A stretch of DNA of 64,000 nucleotides from Alphaproteobacteria bacterium (GCA_024743275.1 JANSWW010000002.1:62001-126000), one strand, 5' to 3'; positions 27,079 through 36,563 are shown, counted from the first letter of the stretch. Made by a program: numbers and translations. Notes: generated from the sequence alone by a model not told the origin.

Positions 27079-27639
27079 CTATTTCGCCTTGAGCCCCCAC
27101 AACATACCCAGTTTTTTGAACGGCGCGTTTTCATCCGCCCGCTCCGGGCCGTTGAACTCGACCCCTTCGAGCCCCTCGGCCGGCGCATGACCGTCGGCCC
27201 GCGGATAAGGGTCGAGGGCGAGGCTGAGATACTGGATCACGATCTCGCCGAGGTCGATTTCATCCCCCTCGAGGGGTTCGGGATCGGCGGCCGCATCCGC
27301 GTCGAAATCTGGATGCCCGGGAAAAACCGCCATCGCCTCCGCTTCGCCGAGCGCAGCACCCTGGATCTCGGCGAACCGGTCAACGAGCTGTTCGCGCACC
27401 GGTTCCAGCGAGACGACACAGGATTGGGTCACGTCGGCGGTGATCTCCCCCTCCAGCGCCAAGGTCCGTCTGCCCGGCAGGAACCAGACGCGGATGTCGG
27501 CCTGCAGCGCGTCGACCGCCCGCAGGGTCAATCTCTCCGCGATCGCCGCCCGTTCCGTCTCGTTGGGCGTCAGCGAGACCGCCACGGGCTCCGTCTCGAC
27601 GCGATCGAGGGCGAGGAGATGGCGAAACTCTGCGTTCAT
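27079..27639 (-). CDS. DUF177 (YceD-family) protein
   Basis: A 186-residue acidic protein of the DUF177/YceD family, which is found next to rpmF across bacteria and has been linked to 23S rRNA and L32 assembly. It has the VTQSCVVSLEPVREQLVDRF segment that carries the family's conserved Cys, and the acidic ending EDLGEIVIQYLSLALDPYPR, both typical. Its ATG overlaps the stop of the upstream chaperone gene (ATGA), so translational coupling is likely. rpmF follows about 140 bases downstream. Confidence 0.9.
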   Translation of the reverse strand: MNAEFRHLLALDRVETEPVAVSLTPNETERAAIAERLTLRAVDALQADIRVWFLPGRRTLALEGEITADVTQSCVVSLEPVREQLVDRFAEIQGAALGEAEAMAVFPGHPDFDADAAADPEPLEGDEIDLGEIVIQYLSLALDPYPRADGHAPAEGLEGVEFNGPERADENAPFKKLGMLWGLKAK

Positions 27640-28178
27640 GCCTTGGCGCCTTCCATATCGGGGAAGGCGATTCGCCCAATCACGATGTCTTCCGGTCGTT
27701 GGGCCGCCAGGGCGGCGTCGACGGCGCGCATCCGCGCGGCCATCGCGGCGACGGCGGGTTCTTCCGGCTCCGACAGGCGATAGAGATTGCGGCGCAGCGC
27801 CTCGTCCAGGACCGTGGGGTCGTCGGCGTCCAGACCTTCGTCATAGGCCTTGACCCGACCGAAGAAGGCCTTGGCCATGTTCTTGACCCGGGGTGCCACG
27901 CCGAGATCGCCGGCGCCCATTTCCCGCAGGGACTGGTCCATGTCATGGAACATCATGTCGAACAGGGCCTGGCCCTCGGTGTCACGGCCGGTGCCGCGAT
28001 AGCGACGCAAAACGAGATAGACGATGGCGGCGAGCATGTCGAAACGCCCGTCGACGGTATCGGGCACCCGCATGACGGTGAAATAATCGGGCCGCCGGGC
28101 TTCGGCGACGATTTGCTCGTAGAGCGTCGCCGTCTCGTCATTGCGCTGGCGGCGACGTTTCAGGAATTGAAGGACCAC
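27636..28178 (-). CDS. Ubiquinol-cytochrome c chaperone family protein
   Basis: Member of the CBP3/UQCC1-like family that in mitochondria helps assemble the bc1 complex; the bacterial role is inferred. From a GTG at 28178 the product is 180 residues, starting with a basic helix (VLQFLKRRRQRNDE) and ending with a family-typical helical bundle. It includes DMMFHDMDQSLREMGAGDLGVAPRVKNMAKAF. Longer starts at 28286 and 28391 would add a poorly conserved N-terminus. It is upstream of DUF177 with an ATGA overlap, and divergent from bamE across about 215 bases. Confidence 0.88.
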   Translation of the reverse strand: MVLQFLKRRRQRNDETATLYEQIVAEARRPDYFTVMRVPDTVDGRFDMLAAIVYLVLRRYRGTGRDTEGQALFDMMFHDMDQSLREMGAGDLGVAPRVKNMAKAFFGRVKAYDEGLDADDPTVLDEALRRNLYRLSEPEEPAVAAMAARMRAVDAALAAQRPEDIVIGRIAFPDMEGAKA

Positions 28179-28393
28179 GGGAGCCTCTGAAAACTTCGTT
28201 CGAAACACGGATCGCCCGGCCCCATCGGAAATGACCTTCGGTCGGAGCGCCGCTTGTTCTTGACGTTCCGGGGGGCCGACCCGCATATCTTCGGGTACGC
28301 GAAGGAGATCGATACAAACGGCCCCTCCGTCAAGGGACCGCGACGCATCGCGTCCCGTTTTATGACTTTTTCCGAACGGATGACACGTCAATC

Positions 28394-28846
28394 ATGCTCG
28401 CCCGACTGCATCGCCTGGTCCTGATCCCGCTCTGCGCCGCCGTCCTGTTCACGGCCTGCGCGCCCACGACGGCGATCCAGGGCAACATCATTCGCGGGCC
28501 CGACCTCGAAGGAATCCGGGTCGGCCTCGACACACGGGCGTCGGTCGTCGCCCGGCTCGGCAATCCGTCGACCGTCAGCAATTTCGAAGACACCACATGG
28601 TATTATATCGGCCAGCGCACCGAACAGACGGCGTTTTTCAAGCCGGAGGTCGTGGAGCGTGAAATCGTCGTCATCGAGTTCGGTGCCGGCGGCCAGGTGG
28701 CGAATGTCGCGAAACTGACCCTCGACGACGGGGAGGACATCGCGCTGGTCGACCGCAAAACGCCGACGGCCGGTCAGTCGATCACGGTTCTGCAGCAGTT
28801 GATCGGCAATATCGGCCGATTCCAGGAGAATTTCGGAGACCAATAG
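28394..28846 (+). CDS. bamE: Outer membrane protein assembly factor BamE
   Basis: Lipoprotein of the beta-barrel assembly machine. The 150-residue precursor has a signal peptide with the lipobox FTAC (Cys21), followed by GIRVGLDTRASVVARLGNPSTVSNFEDTTWYYIGQR, which is the SmpA/BamE fold. After lipidation it would be anchored in the outer membrane facing the periplasm. It is divergent from the ubiquinol-cytochrome c chaperone gene, an arrangement common in alphaproteobacteria. Confidence 0.93.
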   Translation: MLARLHRLVLIPLCAAVLFTACAPTTAIQGNIIRGPDLEGIRVGLDTRASVVARLGNPSTVSNFEDTTWYYIGQRTEQTAFFKPEVVEREIVVIEFGAGGQVANVAKLTLDDGEDIALVDRKTPTAGQSITVLQQLIGNIGRFQENFGDQ

Positions 28847-28886
28847 ACCCCGTCTTCCGGTCCCCTTTACCCTCCCCGTCCGCTCG

Positions 28887-30119
28887 CTAGGCCGCCTGAC
28901 CGGCCGGATCCCGCCATCCCCGCGTCATGCCGAGCAGGACGACGGCGACGAGCGTGATGATCAGACCCGGCACGATGATCATGGTGATCATCGACCAGCC
29001 GGAGATATGGTGAACCACGCCGGACATATAGGATGAGATCGCCATCAGCCCGAAAATCGTGAAGTCGTTGAAGCCCTGGACCTTCGCCCTTTCCTCGGGC
29101 GTGTGACAGTCGGTGATCAGCGTGGTCGCGCCGACGAACAGGAAGTTCCAACCGATCCCGAGCGCGGCGAGGGCGATCATGAAATTCTCGATCTCGATGC
29201 CCGACATGGCGGTCCCGGCGGCGAACAGCTCCAAGACCGCCCCGACCGCCATGATCCGCAACACACCGAATTTCCGGATCAGATGACCGGTGATGAAACT
29301 CGGCGCGAACATGCCGACCACATGGATCTGAATGACCGCCGCCGTGCTGTCAAAGTCGAAGCCGCAGACCTGCATCGCGAGCGGGGTCGCGGTCATCATG
29401 AAGTTCATGCTGGCATAGCCGAAGACCGCCCCGAGGATGGCGACCAGGAAAGCGGGCTGACGCGCGATCTCCAGCAGCGGGCGTCCACCCGACGCCCCGG
29501 CGACCTTCGTCGGCACCGGGATCCGCAACTTCTGCATCAGGAAAAGCGGGATAGTCCATAATAGAGCGATCGCCAAATAGCAGCCGGCGAACTCGATCGG
29601 CGCCAGCAGATCCTTGGTCTCGGTCGCCAACAACGGCCCTAGGAAAGCCGCCAGCACCCCGCCGCCGAGGACATAGGAGACGGCCTTCGGCTTATAGGCC
29701 GTGGGCGCGATGTCCGTCGCGGCGAAGCGATAGTAGATGGCGAACCCCTGATGCACGCCGATGCCGGCGGCGCTGAGGCAGAACAAAACGAAATCCCCCG
29801 CCATGATCGCCGCCGCACCGCCGAGCACGGAGATCACGCCGACGCCGATGCCGATGGTGAAGCCGGCCCGCCGCCCGATCTTGGCCATCAGGAAGGAGGC
29901 CGGCAGGGTTGTCGCCAGGCTGCTCGCGGTCTGGAAGGCCAGCGGGAGGGTGGCGTTGACGGGATCGGCGGCCAGCACGATGCCGACCAGCGAGGAGGTC
30001 GCCGCGGTGACCATGACGCCGGTGAAAAACAAAGCCTGGCAAATGGCCAGAAGCCAGACATTGATCTGGGCCTGCCGCGAGACGACATCGCTCGCGGCGT
30101 GGTCCGCCTGGGCGGTCAT
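28887..30119 (-). CDS. MFS transporter
   Basis: Twelve hydrophobic segments in 410 residues indicate a major facilitator. The first half has FTGVMVTAATSSLVGIVL, MAKIGRRAGFTIGIGVGV and GIGVHQGFAIYYRFAATDIAP; the second has HVVGMFAPSFITGHLIRKFGVLRIM. This YcaD/UMF1-unlike subgroup with the RFAATD motif is found in alphaproteobacteria without known substrate. It ends about 40 bases from the convergent bamE gene. The FliL-like gene lies upstream, two bases from its start, so they may be co-transcribed. Confidence 0.88.
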   Translation of the reverse strand: MTAQADHAASDVVSRQAQINVWLLAICQALFFTGVMVTAATSSLVGIVLAADPVNATLPLAFQTASSLATTLPASFLMAKIGRRAGFTIGIGVGVISVLGGAAAIMAGDFVLFCLSAAGIGVHQGFAIYYRFAATDIAPTAYKPKAVSYVLGGGVLAAFLGPLLATETKDLLAPIEFAGCYLAIALLWTIPLFLMQKLRIPVPTKVAGASGGRPLLEIARQPAFLVAILGAVFGYASMNFMMTATPLAMQVCGFDFDSTAAVIQIHVVGMFAPSFITGHLIRKFGVLRIMAVGAVLELFAAGTAMSGIEIENFMIALAALGIGWNFLFVGATTLITDCHTPEERAKVQGFNDFTIFGLMAISSYMSGVVHHISGWSMITMIIVPGLIITLVAVVLLGMTRGWRDPAGQAA

Positions 30120-30120
30120 C

Positions 30121-30594
30121 TCAAAGCGGCCTTTCGAAGACGTTCACGAATAGAATCCCGACCACGACGTCGTCGCCGATCACCCGGTTGATCACGGTGA
30201 TGAGCCGGTCTTTGAGAAAGTCGAGATTGGTCAGCGCCGGACGGTCATCGATGGCCGACAAGGAGAGGATGTAGCGGATGATCGCGTCCTTGATCCGGGG
30301 CATGTTTCGCTGAACCAGGACCTGGCCGTCCCCTTTTTTGACCAACAGCGTCATTTCGAGAATCAGGAACGCCGCCGGCGCATCGTTCTCGATGATCGGG
30401 ATGCTCATGATGTCCATCGGGAACTTTGCCGTCTCGTAGACCTCCGGCTCCGGTTCCGCGTTAGGATCGGCAGGCTCCATCAACCCGATCGGCTCGAGGA
30501 TCGGCCGCACGAGGTCGGGCGCGACGAGGGAGGCGCCGATCACGCCGCCGCCGAGCAGCAAAATCACCAGCACCAGAATAATGACGATTTTCAT
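30121..30594 (-). CDS. FliL-like single-pass membrane protein
   Basis: A 157-residue protein with an N-terminal membrane helix (IVIILVLVILLLGGGVIG, residues about 3-20), a Pro/Glu-rich linker, and a FliL/stomatin-like periplasmic domain (FLILEMTLLVKKGDGQVLVQRN, then DRLITVINRVI). True FliL supports flagellar stators, but no flagellar genes are nearby. It is either a stand-alone FliL paralogue or a general membrane-organising protein. It lies between thiL and the MFS gene on the same strand, with only 1-10 base gaps. Confidence 0.8.
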   Translation of the reverse strand: MKIVIILVLVILLLGGGVIGASLVAPDLVRPILEPIGLMEPADPNAEPEPEVYETAKFPMDIMSIPIIENDAPAAFLILEMTLLVKKGDGQVLVQRNMPRIKDAIIRYILSLSAIDDRPALTNLDFLKDRLITVINRVIGDDVVVGILFVNVFERPL

Positions 30595-30603
30595 GAAGGA
30601 TGG

Positions 30604-31611
30604 TCAGTTGGAAAAGTGGCGGTAACCGGCCGACCTTACCTCAAAGGGAGCGCCAGACGGGTGTTTTATCTGCACCTCTGGGTCGCGGCCCGGCTCGAGG
30701 GCGCCGACCTTGCCGATCCGGGAGACCGGAACCCCCGCGGCTTCGGCATTTTCGGCCACAGCGCCCGCGCTGCCGGAGGGGGCGGTGAACAACAGCTCAT
30801 AGTCGTCACCGCCGCCGAGAACGGCCTGCCACGCCTCGGGGTCGGCCTCTAGCCAGTGGCGCGCGGCCGGGCTCAACGGGATATCGTCGCGCGCAAGGCA
30901 GATCGAAACCCCGGAGAGATTCGCCACATGGCCCGCGTCCTGAACCAATCCGTCAGACACATCCATCATCGCATGGGCGATACCGCGCAGCCTCGGACCC
31001 AGTGTCGTGCGCGCCTGCGGCAGGTGGAAACGGTCGGCTAGAAACGCCCTGTCCCCGGCCGCGATCGCCGGATGCCGCCCTTTCAGGGCCAGCAGGCCCA
31101 GGGCGCTGTCGCCGATGGTGCCACTGACATAGACATCGTCACCCGGCTCCGCCCCGGTCCGGCGGGTGGCATGTCCCTCGGCGATCCGGCCGAAAGCCGT
31201 AATCGAGACCGATAGCGGGCCACCGCCGGTGGAAACGGAGTCCCCGCCGATCAGCGTGATCCCGAATTCATCCTGGTCCCGCCTCAGGCCCTCCGCGAAT
31301 CGCGCCACCCAGGCGTCAGGCAGACCGTTCGGCGTGGCAAGGCAGAGGGTGTAGGCGACCGGCTCGGCCGCCATGGCGGCGAGATCGGAGAGGTTGACCC
31401 TCAGCGCCTTTCGGGCCACGAGATCCGCCGGATCGTCCGCGAAGAAGTGGACGTCGGCCACCAGCATATCCGCGGTGATCACCGTCGAAACGGCCCCGAA
31501 ATCCATCACGGCCGCGTCGTCGGTCAGGTTGAAGGTACCCGGTTCGGCCTCGGCCAAAGGCGCGAAATAGCTCGCGATGCGGCCGAACTCGTCCAGCGCC
31601 TTGGAGGACAT
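30604..31611 (-). CDS. thiL: Thiamine-monophosphate kinase
   Basis: Phosphorylates thiamine phosphate to the active diphosphate. The 335-residue PurM-like fold shows ISFAPL-like SYFAPLAEAEPGTFNLTDDAAV with metal-binding Asp, MLVADVHF, a LIGGDSVSTGGGPLSVSITAFG loop, and MMDVSDGLVQDAGHVA before the C-terminal domain. It follows nusB by a few bases, the common ribH-nusB-thiL order, which places it in the riboflavin/NusB operon. Confidence 0.94.
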   Translation of the reverse strand: MSSKALDEFGRIASYFAPLAEAEPGTFNLTDDAAVMDFGAVSTVITADMLVADVHFFADDPADLVARKALRVNLSDLAAMAAEPVAYTLCLATPNGLPDAWVARFAEGLRRDQDEFGITLIGGDSVSTGGGPLSVSITAFGRIAEGHATRRTGAEPGDDVYVSGTIGDSALGLLALKGRHPAIAAGDRAFLADRFHLPQARTTLGPRLRGIAHAMMDVSDGLVQDAGHVANLSGVSICLARDDIPLSPAARHWLEADPEAWQAVLGGGDDYELLFTAPSGSAGAVAENAEAAGVPVSRIGKVGALEPGRDPEVQIKHPSGAPFEVRSAGYRHFSN

Positions 31612-31618
31612 CGAAACG

Positions 31619-32233
31619 CTAGCCCTGGCTGTCCGGCGCGGGGTCGAACTCTTCCGGACGCACCTGACGGGCGAGCCTGTCGAGCACCCCGTTCACGAAG
31701 CCGGGCTCGCGATCCTCGTAGAAGGCGTCAGTGAGCGAGACATACTCTCTGACAATGGACCGGCCGGGGGTCTCGCCGCGCTCGAAAAGTTCCCAGGCGC
31801 CACAGCGCAGGATCGCCCGCATCACCGTCTCCAGCCGGTCCAGCGGCCAGTTCTTGGCCAGAACGTGGACCAGGGCATCGTCGATGTCCTGACGGCGGTG
31901 GAAGACCCCCATGGTGATTGCGTGGCGCAGGTCCCGGTCCGCCTCACCCGCCGCGATCGGCACGGGATCGGGCTTGGCCTCCTCCTCCGCGTCGTCGTCG
32001 ACGCCGAGGTCGTCCTCCGCCTTCTCCAGAATCGATTCCGCCAGATCGTCGTCGAATCGGCGCTCGGAGATCTGCGCCAGCACCGCCTCCGGCGATTCGT
32101 CGGTCAGTTCCATCTGGTAGGCGGCCTGGATCGCCTGCAGCCTTGCGATCCGCTTGCGGCGCTTGGCGGCGTCTTTCCGCTCCTGGCGGCTGAGCCGCGG
32201 TTGTGCCTGATCGGGTCCCGACGAATCGCTCAC
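31619..32233 (-). CDS. nusB: Transcription antitermination protein NusB
   Basis: RNA-binding factor that with NusE assembles the rRNA antitermination complex. The product is 204 residues from a GTG start whose first bases overlap the ribH stop (GTGA). The family core is intact: ARLQAIQAAYQMEL at the start, and WPLDRLETVMRAILRCGAWEL and REYVSLTDAFY later. It is longer than E. coli NusB because of a charged N-terminus and an acidic insertion (residues about 75-105). It lies between ribH and thiL. Confidence 0.94.
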   Translation of the reverse strand: MSDSSGPDQAQPRLSRQERKDAAKRRKRIARLQAIQAAYQMELTDESPEAVLAQISERRFDDDLAESILEKAEDDLGVDDDAEEEAKPDPVPIAAGEADRDLRHAITMGVFHRRQDIDDALVHVLAKNWPLDRLETVMRAILRCGAWELFERGETPGRSIVREYVSLTDAFYEDREPGFVNGVLDRLARQVRPEEFDPAPDSQG

Positions 32234-32700
32234 AGCCGCTGCTCCACACCCTCGAAGCAAGCCCGCAGGCTGATCATGGTCAACGCCGCATTGGCCGCGT
32301 CCTTGCCCTTGTTCTTCTGCTTCGGATCCGCCCTGACCCAGGCTTGGTCGCCGTTCTCCGTGGTCAGGATGCCGTTGCCGATGGCGAGTCGGTGGGTGAT
32401 CGCGAGATCCTGCAGCGCCCGGGCGCTTTCACCCGCGACGATGTCGTAATGGCTCGTCTCGCCGCGGATCACACAGCCGAGCACGACAAAACCGTCATAA
32501 CGATTCGCGTCACTGGCCATGGCGACGGCCGCGGGCACTTCCAGCGCCCCCGGGACCACAACCTTTTCATGGGTCGCCCCCTGGGCCTCCAACTCGGCGA
32601 CGGCGCCTTCGAGAAGCGCGTCGGCGATATGGTCGTAATAGCGGGCTTCGATAATCAGAATATGAGGCGCGGACATGGGGCTCTCTTCCGTCTCGGTCAT
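32230..32700 (-). CDS. ribH: 6,7-dimethyl-8-ribityllumazine synthase
   Basis: Penultimate riboflavin enzyme; it joins the pyrimidine from RibD with dihydroxybutanone phosphate from RibB. The 156-residue product has the phosphate-binding VVPGALEVPAA region, GCVIRGETSHYDIV with the catalytic His, and GILTTENGDQAWVRA. It overlaps ribBA at its start (ATGA) and nusB at its end (GTGA), so ribBA-ribH-nusB should be translated as one block. Confidence 0.96.
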   Translation of the reverse strand: MTETEESPMSAPHILIIEARYYDHIADALLEGAVAELEAQGATHEKVVVPGALEVPAAVAMASDANRYDGFVVLGCVIRGETSHYDIVAGESARALQDLAITHRLAIGNGILTTENGDQAWVRADPKQKNKGKDAANAALTMISLRACFEGVEQRL

Positions 32701-33902
32701 TCTTCGGCGCCGTCGGCCTGAGGGGTGATGGGGCGGCGTTCGACGATCTCTAGCCCGTACCCGTCCAGACCGATCACGGTCCGCTGGCTGTTCGACAGGA
32801 GAACCATACGATCGACGCCGAGGTCGAGCAGGATTTGCGCGCCGATACCGTAATCGCGCAACTCCGGACCGCTCTCCTGCTGCCCGACGCGCTGTTTAAC
32901 CAGGTCCGAGAGCGACGTCGGCATGGGCTCGCGGATCACCACCACGACGCCCCGGCCAGCCTTGCCGATCTGTTCCATGGCATCGTGCAGTTCCGCCCCG
33001 CGGCCGGTCTCCATATCGCCGAGCACGTCGTCCATCACATTGAGCGCGTGCATCCGGACCATCACCGGCTCGCCGTCGGAGATATCGCCCTTCACCAGCG
33101 CGATATGCTCGGCATAGGCCACCTTGTTGACGTAGATGACCATTCGCCAGGAGCCGCCATGCCGGCTTTCCAGCGTGCTTTCGACCGAGCGGCGGACAAT
33201 CGATTCCGTGCGGCGGCGGTAGCCGATGAGATCGGCGATCGTGCCGACCTTGAGACCGTGAAACTGGGCGATCTGGATCAGGTCGGGCAGACGGGCCATG
33301 GTCCCGTCCTCGTTCATGATTTCACAGATCACGCCGGCCGGAATCAGCCCCGCCATGCGCGCGAGATCCACGGCCGCTTCCGTGTGCCCGGTCCGGACTA
33401 GCGTGCCACCGTCGCGGGCGACCAGCGGGAAGACATGCCCCGGCGTGGTAAGGTCGTCCTTGGACTTGGTCGGGTCGATGGCCACGGCGATGGTGTGCGC
33501 CCGGTCGGAAGCGGAGATCCCGGTCGTCACCCCCTCGCGCGCCTCGATGGAAACGGTGAAGGCGGTCTGATGACGGGACGAGTGCTTTTGCGGCATCAAC
33601 GGCAGGGCCAATTCCTCGACCCGCTGGCGGGTCATGGCGAGGCAGATCAGGCCGCGGCCGTACTTGGCCATGAAATTGATCGCGTCCGGGGTCGCCATCT
33701 GCGCCGGAATGACCAAATCGCCCTCGTTCTCCCGATCCTCGTCGTCGATCAGGATGAACATCCGGCCGTTGCGGGCCTCTTCCAACAACTCCTCGGTCGG
33801 CGACAGAGCCTCCTTGAAGCTGAGGGAAAGGGGATCGGTTTCACGTGCGCTGTCTGCCACAATCTTACTTCCCAACTGGCTTCCCATAGGGCTTTCGCCC
33901 AT
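32697..33902 (-). CDS. ribB: 3,4-dihydroxy-2-butanone-4-phosphate synthase with degenerate GTP cyclohydrolase II-like domain
   Basis: The N-terminal domain (about 30-230) is RibB: it has [17 protein letters not shown] with the acidic metal ligands, the [15 protein letters not shown] loop and [13 protein letters not shown]. The C-terminal domain (about 240-400) has the GTP cyclohydrolase II fold, but where that enzyme has a Cys-rich GDVFGSLRCDCG zinc site this one reads [16 protein letters not shown] with no Cys. It therefore should make DHBP but not open GTP. The start at 33902 lies just after the ribE stop; 33887 is also possible. Such half-dead fusions are known in alphaproteobacteria. Confidence 0.93.
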   Translation of the reverse strand: MGESPMGSQLGSKIVADSARETDPLSLSFKEALSPTEELLEEARNGRMFILIDDEDRENEGDLVIPAQMATPDAINFMAKYGRGLICLAMTRQRVEELALPLMPQKHSSRHQTAFTVSIEAREGVTTGISASDRAHTIAVAIDPTKSKDDLTTPGHVFPLVARDGGTLVRTGHTEAAVDLARMAGLIPAGVICEIMNEDGTMARLPDLIQIAQFHGLKVGTIADLIGYRRRTESIVRRSVESTLESRHGGSWRMVIYVNKVAYAEHIALVKGDISDGEPVMVRMHALNVMDDVLGDMETGRGAELHDAMEQIGKAGRGVVVVIREPMPTSLSDLVKQRVGQQESGPELRDYGIGAQILLDLGVDRMVLLSNSQRTVIGLDGYGLEIVERRPITPQADGAEE

Positions 33903-33912
33903 ATCATCTCGT

Positions 33913-34500
33913 CTAGAGCATCTCGTGAAGGCGCTGAACGTAGCGCGCCAGAACATCGATCTCCAGATTCACGAAGTCGCCCGGCGCGCGGTCGCCGAGA
34001 CCGGTCACCTCCCAGGTATGGGGAATGATGTTCACCCCGAACCGGCGCCCGTCGACTTCATTGACCGTGAGCGACACGCCGTCAAGGCAAACCGAGCCTT
34101 TGGCGGCAATGAACCTCGCCAGATCGGCCGGCGCTTCAAGGACGAGCCGGTGACTGCCGTTCTCGGGCGTCACACTGATCAGTTCCGCGAGCCCGTCGAC
34201 ATGGCCGAGCACCATATGGCCACCGAGTTCGTCCCCGACCTTCAACGCCCGTTCCAGATTGACGCGCGTCCCCGGTCCCCAGCGGCCGAGCGTCGTCTTC
34301 GACAGGGTTTCCTGACTGACGGATACCTTGAACCAGTCGGCGTCGCGTTCGACCACGGTCAGACAGGCGCCGTCGCAGGCGATGGAGGCCCCGATGGCGA
34401 TCTCGGCCACCGGATATGTGGTTCGGATGACATAGTCCACATCGGCTGTCTTCGTTACCGACTGAACGGTGCCGACATCGGTGATGATCCCGGTAAACAT
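33913..34500 (-). CDS. ribE: Riboflavin synthase subunit alpha
   Basis: Dismutates two lumazines into riboflavin. The 195-residue product starts MFTGIITDVGTV, has two similar barrel halves (each with a G-x-S-x-A-C/V-x-G-x-x-L type pattern such as GASIACDGACLTV and KGSVCLDGVSLTV), and ends with a helical stretch. The ATG at 34500 gives the family start; the frame extends to 34527. It is followed by ribBA ten bases away. ribD, which normally lies directly upstream between nrdR and ribE, is not present here. Confidence 0.95.
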   Translation of the reverse strand: MFTGIITDVGTVQSVTKTADVDYVIRTTYPVAEIAIGASIACDGACLTVVERDADWFKVSVSQETLSKTTLGRWGPGTRVNLERALKVGDELGGHMVLGHVDGLAELISVTPENGSHRLVLEAPADLARFIAAKGSVCLDGVSLTVNEVDGRRFGVNIIPHTWEVTGLGDRAPGDFVNLEIDVLARYVQRLHEML

Positions 34501-34620
34501 CGAATCCCTCTGCTTCGCGGTCGCCATGACACTCCGCGACTTATGCCGTCCTCTATAGGTTTAAAGAGGGGTCGGCGCAGACCTGCCCGGCCGTCGAGCG
34601 GACCCGCCGGGCGTGCCCCT

Positions 34621-34671
34621 CAGTCCTGATTCCTCAGTCCTGACACCTCAGTCCTGACACCTCAGTCCTGT
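34621..34671. repeat. Four 14-bp tandem repeats ending in the nrdR stop
   Basis: CAGTCCTGA-type units begin at 34621, 34635, 34649 and 34663, spaced exactly 14 bases. The last copy (34663) holds the final nrdR codons and its TCA/TGA stop at 34662; the other three lie just beyond the gene. It looks like repeated duplication of the gene's own end. Confidence 0.85.
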
Positions 34672-35126
34672 CCGGCCTCTTCCCCGATATCGCCGAGGAA
34701 CTTGCCGAAGTCGCCGGCTTCGCTGAAGTTCTTATAGACCGACGCGTAGCGGATATAGGCCACCTCGTCGAGATTCTTCAGCGCCTCCATGACCAGGGTC
34801 CCGACCTCCCGGGACTTGATCTCCGATTCGCCGGAGCTTTCGAGCTGGCGGACGATCGAATTGACCATCCGTTCGACCCGGTCGGCGTCGACCGGCCGCT
34901 TGCGCAGGGCGATCTGCATGGAGCGGGCGAGTTTGTCGCGGTCGAAGGGGGTGCGCTTGCCGCTTTGCTTGATGACCGTCAGATCGCGGAGTTGAACCCG
35001 CTCGAAGGTCGTGAAGCGGGCACTGCAACTGTTGCAGAACCGCCTCCGTCGGATCGCCGTCCCATCGTCGGTAGGTCGGGAGTCCTTGACCTGCGTATCG
35101 TCGCCTCCACAGAACGGACAGCGCAT
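34662..35126 (-). CDS. nrdR: Transcriptional repressor NrdR
   Basis: Nucleotide-sensing repressor of ribonucleotide reductase genes. The 154-residue product has an N-terminal zinc ribbon ([16 protein letters not shown], then RRRFCNSC) and an ATP-cone ([20 protein letters not shown] and onward). Its last codons, GQD and the stop, lie in the final copy of a 14-bp tandem repeat. The usual order glyA-nrdR is kept, but the ribD gene that normally follows is missing. Confidence 0.95.
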   Translation of the reverse strand: MRCPFCGGDDTQVKDSRPTDDGTAIRRRRFCNSCSARFTTFERVQLRDLTVIKQSGKRTPFDRDKLARSMQIALRKRPVDADRVERMVNSIVRQLESSGESEIKSREVGTLVMEALKNLDEVAYIRYASVYKNFSEAGDFGKFLGDIGEEAGQD

Positions 35127-35170
35127 ATCCCCTCGCCTCTCGTTTGGCCCCTATCGCCGTTTCTCGGCCA

Positions 35171-36499
35171 TCAGACGCCGGTTTCGCCCGGGTAGATCGG
35201 GAACCGGTCGCACAGTTCCTGGACCTTCCCACGGGCTTGGTTTTCCACCGTTTCATTGTTGTCCGGCCCGTTTTCGGCCAGCCCATCGAGCACATCGGCG
35301 ATCAACCCGCCGACTTTCTGGAATTCCGCGGTCCCGAACCCGCGCGTCGTGCCGGCCGGGGTTCCCAGGCGAATGCCGCTGGTCACCATCGGCTTTTCCG
35401 GATCGAACGGAATCCCGTTCTTGTTGCAGGTGAGGCCGGCCCGATCGAGCGTCTTTTCGGCATGATTGCCGGTCAGGCCCTTCGGACGCAGATCGACCAA
35501 CAGCACATGGGTGTCTGTACCCCCTGCGATCATTGCAAAGCCTCGGTCCACCAGGGTCGCCCCAAGGGCCTTGGCGTTGTCCACCACCTGGCGGCTATAG
35601 ACCTTGAACTCGGGACGCAGCGCTTCGCCGAAGGCGACAGCCTTCGCCGCGATCACATGCATCAGCGGGCCGCCCTGAAGCCCCGGGAAAACACCCGAGT
35701 TGAACTTCTTGCCAAGGTCGGCGTCCACCGAAAGGATCATACCGCCGCGCGGGCCCCGGAGGGTCTTGTGCGTCGTCGTGGTGCAGACATGGGCGTGGGG
35801 CAGCGGGCTCGGCACCACCCCGGCGGCGACGAGGCCGGCGAAATGCGCCATGTCGACCCAGAAATAGGCCCCCACCTTGTCGGCGATCTCCCGCATCCGG
35901 GCGAAGTCGATCAGCCGCGGATAGGCGGAGCCGCCGGCGATCAGGATCTTCGGCTTGTGTTCCATCGCAAGGGTTTCGATAGCGTCATAGTCCATCTGAT
36001 GCGTTTCGGGCGACACACCATAGCTGACCGGCTTGAACCATTTGCCGGAGAGATTGACCGGCGACCCGTGGGTCAGGTGACCGCCCGAGGCGAGGTCGAG
36101 CCCCATGATCACGTCGCCCGGCGCCGTGAGGGCCAACATCACGGCTTGGTTGGCCTGGGCGCCGGAATGGGGCTGGACGTTCACATAGGCGCAGTCGAAA
36201 AGCTTCTTGGCCCGCTCCCTGGCGAGCTCCTCGGCGATGTCGACATATTCGCAGCCGCCGTAATATCGGCGGCCGGGATAGCCTTCCGCGTATTTGTTGG
36301 TCAGGACCGAGCCCTGCGCCTCCATGACGGCGCGGGAGACGATGTTCTCGGAGGCAATCAGCTCGATCTGGTTCTTCTGACGCCCCAGCTCCTTTGACAG
36401 AGCGGCCGCCAGGTCGGGATCGCTATCGAACACGCTGGTGGTGAAGAAGCCGTCGAAATCGGCTTGGGCGGTGGTTTCTTTGGAAGTGACTTGGCTCAT
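35171..36499 (-). CDS. glyA: Serine hydroxymethyltransferase
   Basis: PLP enzyme that converts serine and tetrahydrofolate to glycine and methylene-THF. The 442-residue product has the [13 protein letters not shown] region, SGGHLTHG, the FAGLVAAG strand and the PLP lysine in [15 protein letters not shown]. The C-terminal AGTTRGFG lies near the end. It is somewhat longer than E. coli GlyA owing to a short N-terminal extension. It lies upstream of nrdR, its usual neighbour. Confidence 0.96.
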   Translation of the reverse strand: MSQVTSKETTAQADFDGFFTTSVFDSDPDLAAALSKELGRQKNQIELIASENIVSRAVMEAQGSVLTNKYAEGYPGRRYYGGCEYVDIAEELARERAKKLFDCAYVNVQPHSGAQANQAVMLALTAPGDVIMGLDLASGGHLTHGSPVNLSGKWFKPVSYGVSPETHQMDYDAIETLAMEHKPKILIAGGSAYPRLIDFARMREIADKVGAYFWVDMAHFAGLVAAGVVPSPLPHAHVCTTTTHKTLRGPRGGMILSVDADLGKKFNSGVFPGLQGGPLMHVIAAKAVAFGEALRPEFKVYSRQVVDNAKALGATLVDRGFAMIAGGTDTHVLLVDLRPKGLTGNHAEKTLDRAGLTCNKNGIPFDPEKPMVTSGIRLGTPAGTTRGFGTAEFQKVGGLIADVLDGLAENGPDNNETVENQARGKVQELCDRFPIYPGETGV

Positions 36500-36563
36500 T
36501 GTTCCGGTTTCCGCGCGATCAAACGCATTCTAGAGAAGAGGTCGAGGGCCCTGGGTCATAACC

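Noticed and set aside
28887..30119. A specific sugar or drug assignment for the MFS gene
   Set aside because: No diagnostic motif beyond the general MFS pattern was seen, so the substrate was left open.
33903..34661. FMN riboswitch ahead of ribE or ribBA
   Set aside because: I could not find the conserved RFN core or stems; the gaps are only about 10 and 160 bases.
34621..34671. Possible CRISPR-like repeats
   Set aside because: The units are 14 bp, contiguous and without spacers, and one copy codes for the end of nrdR.
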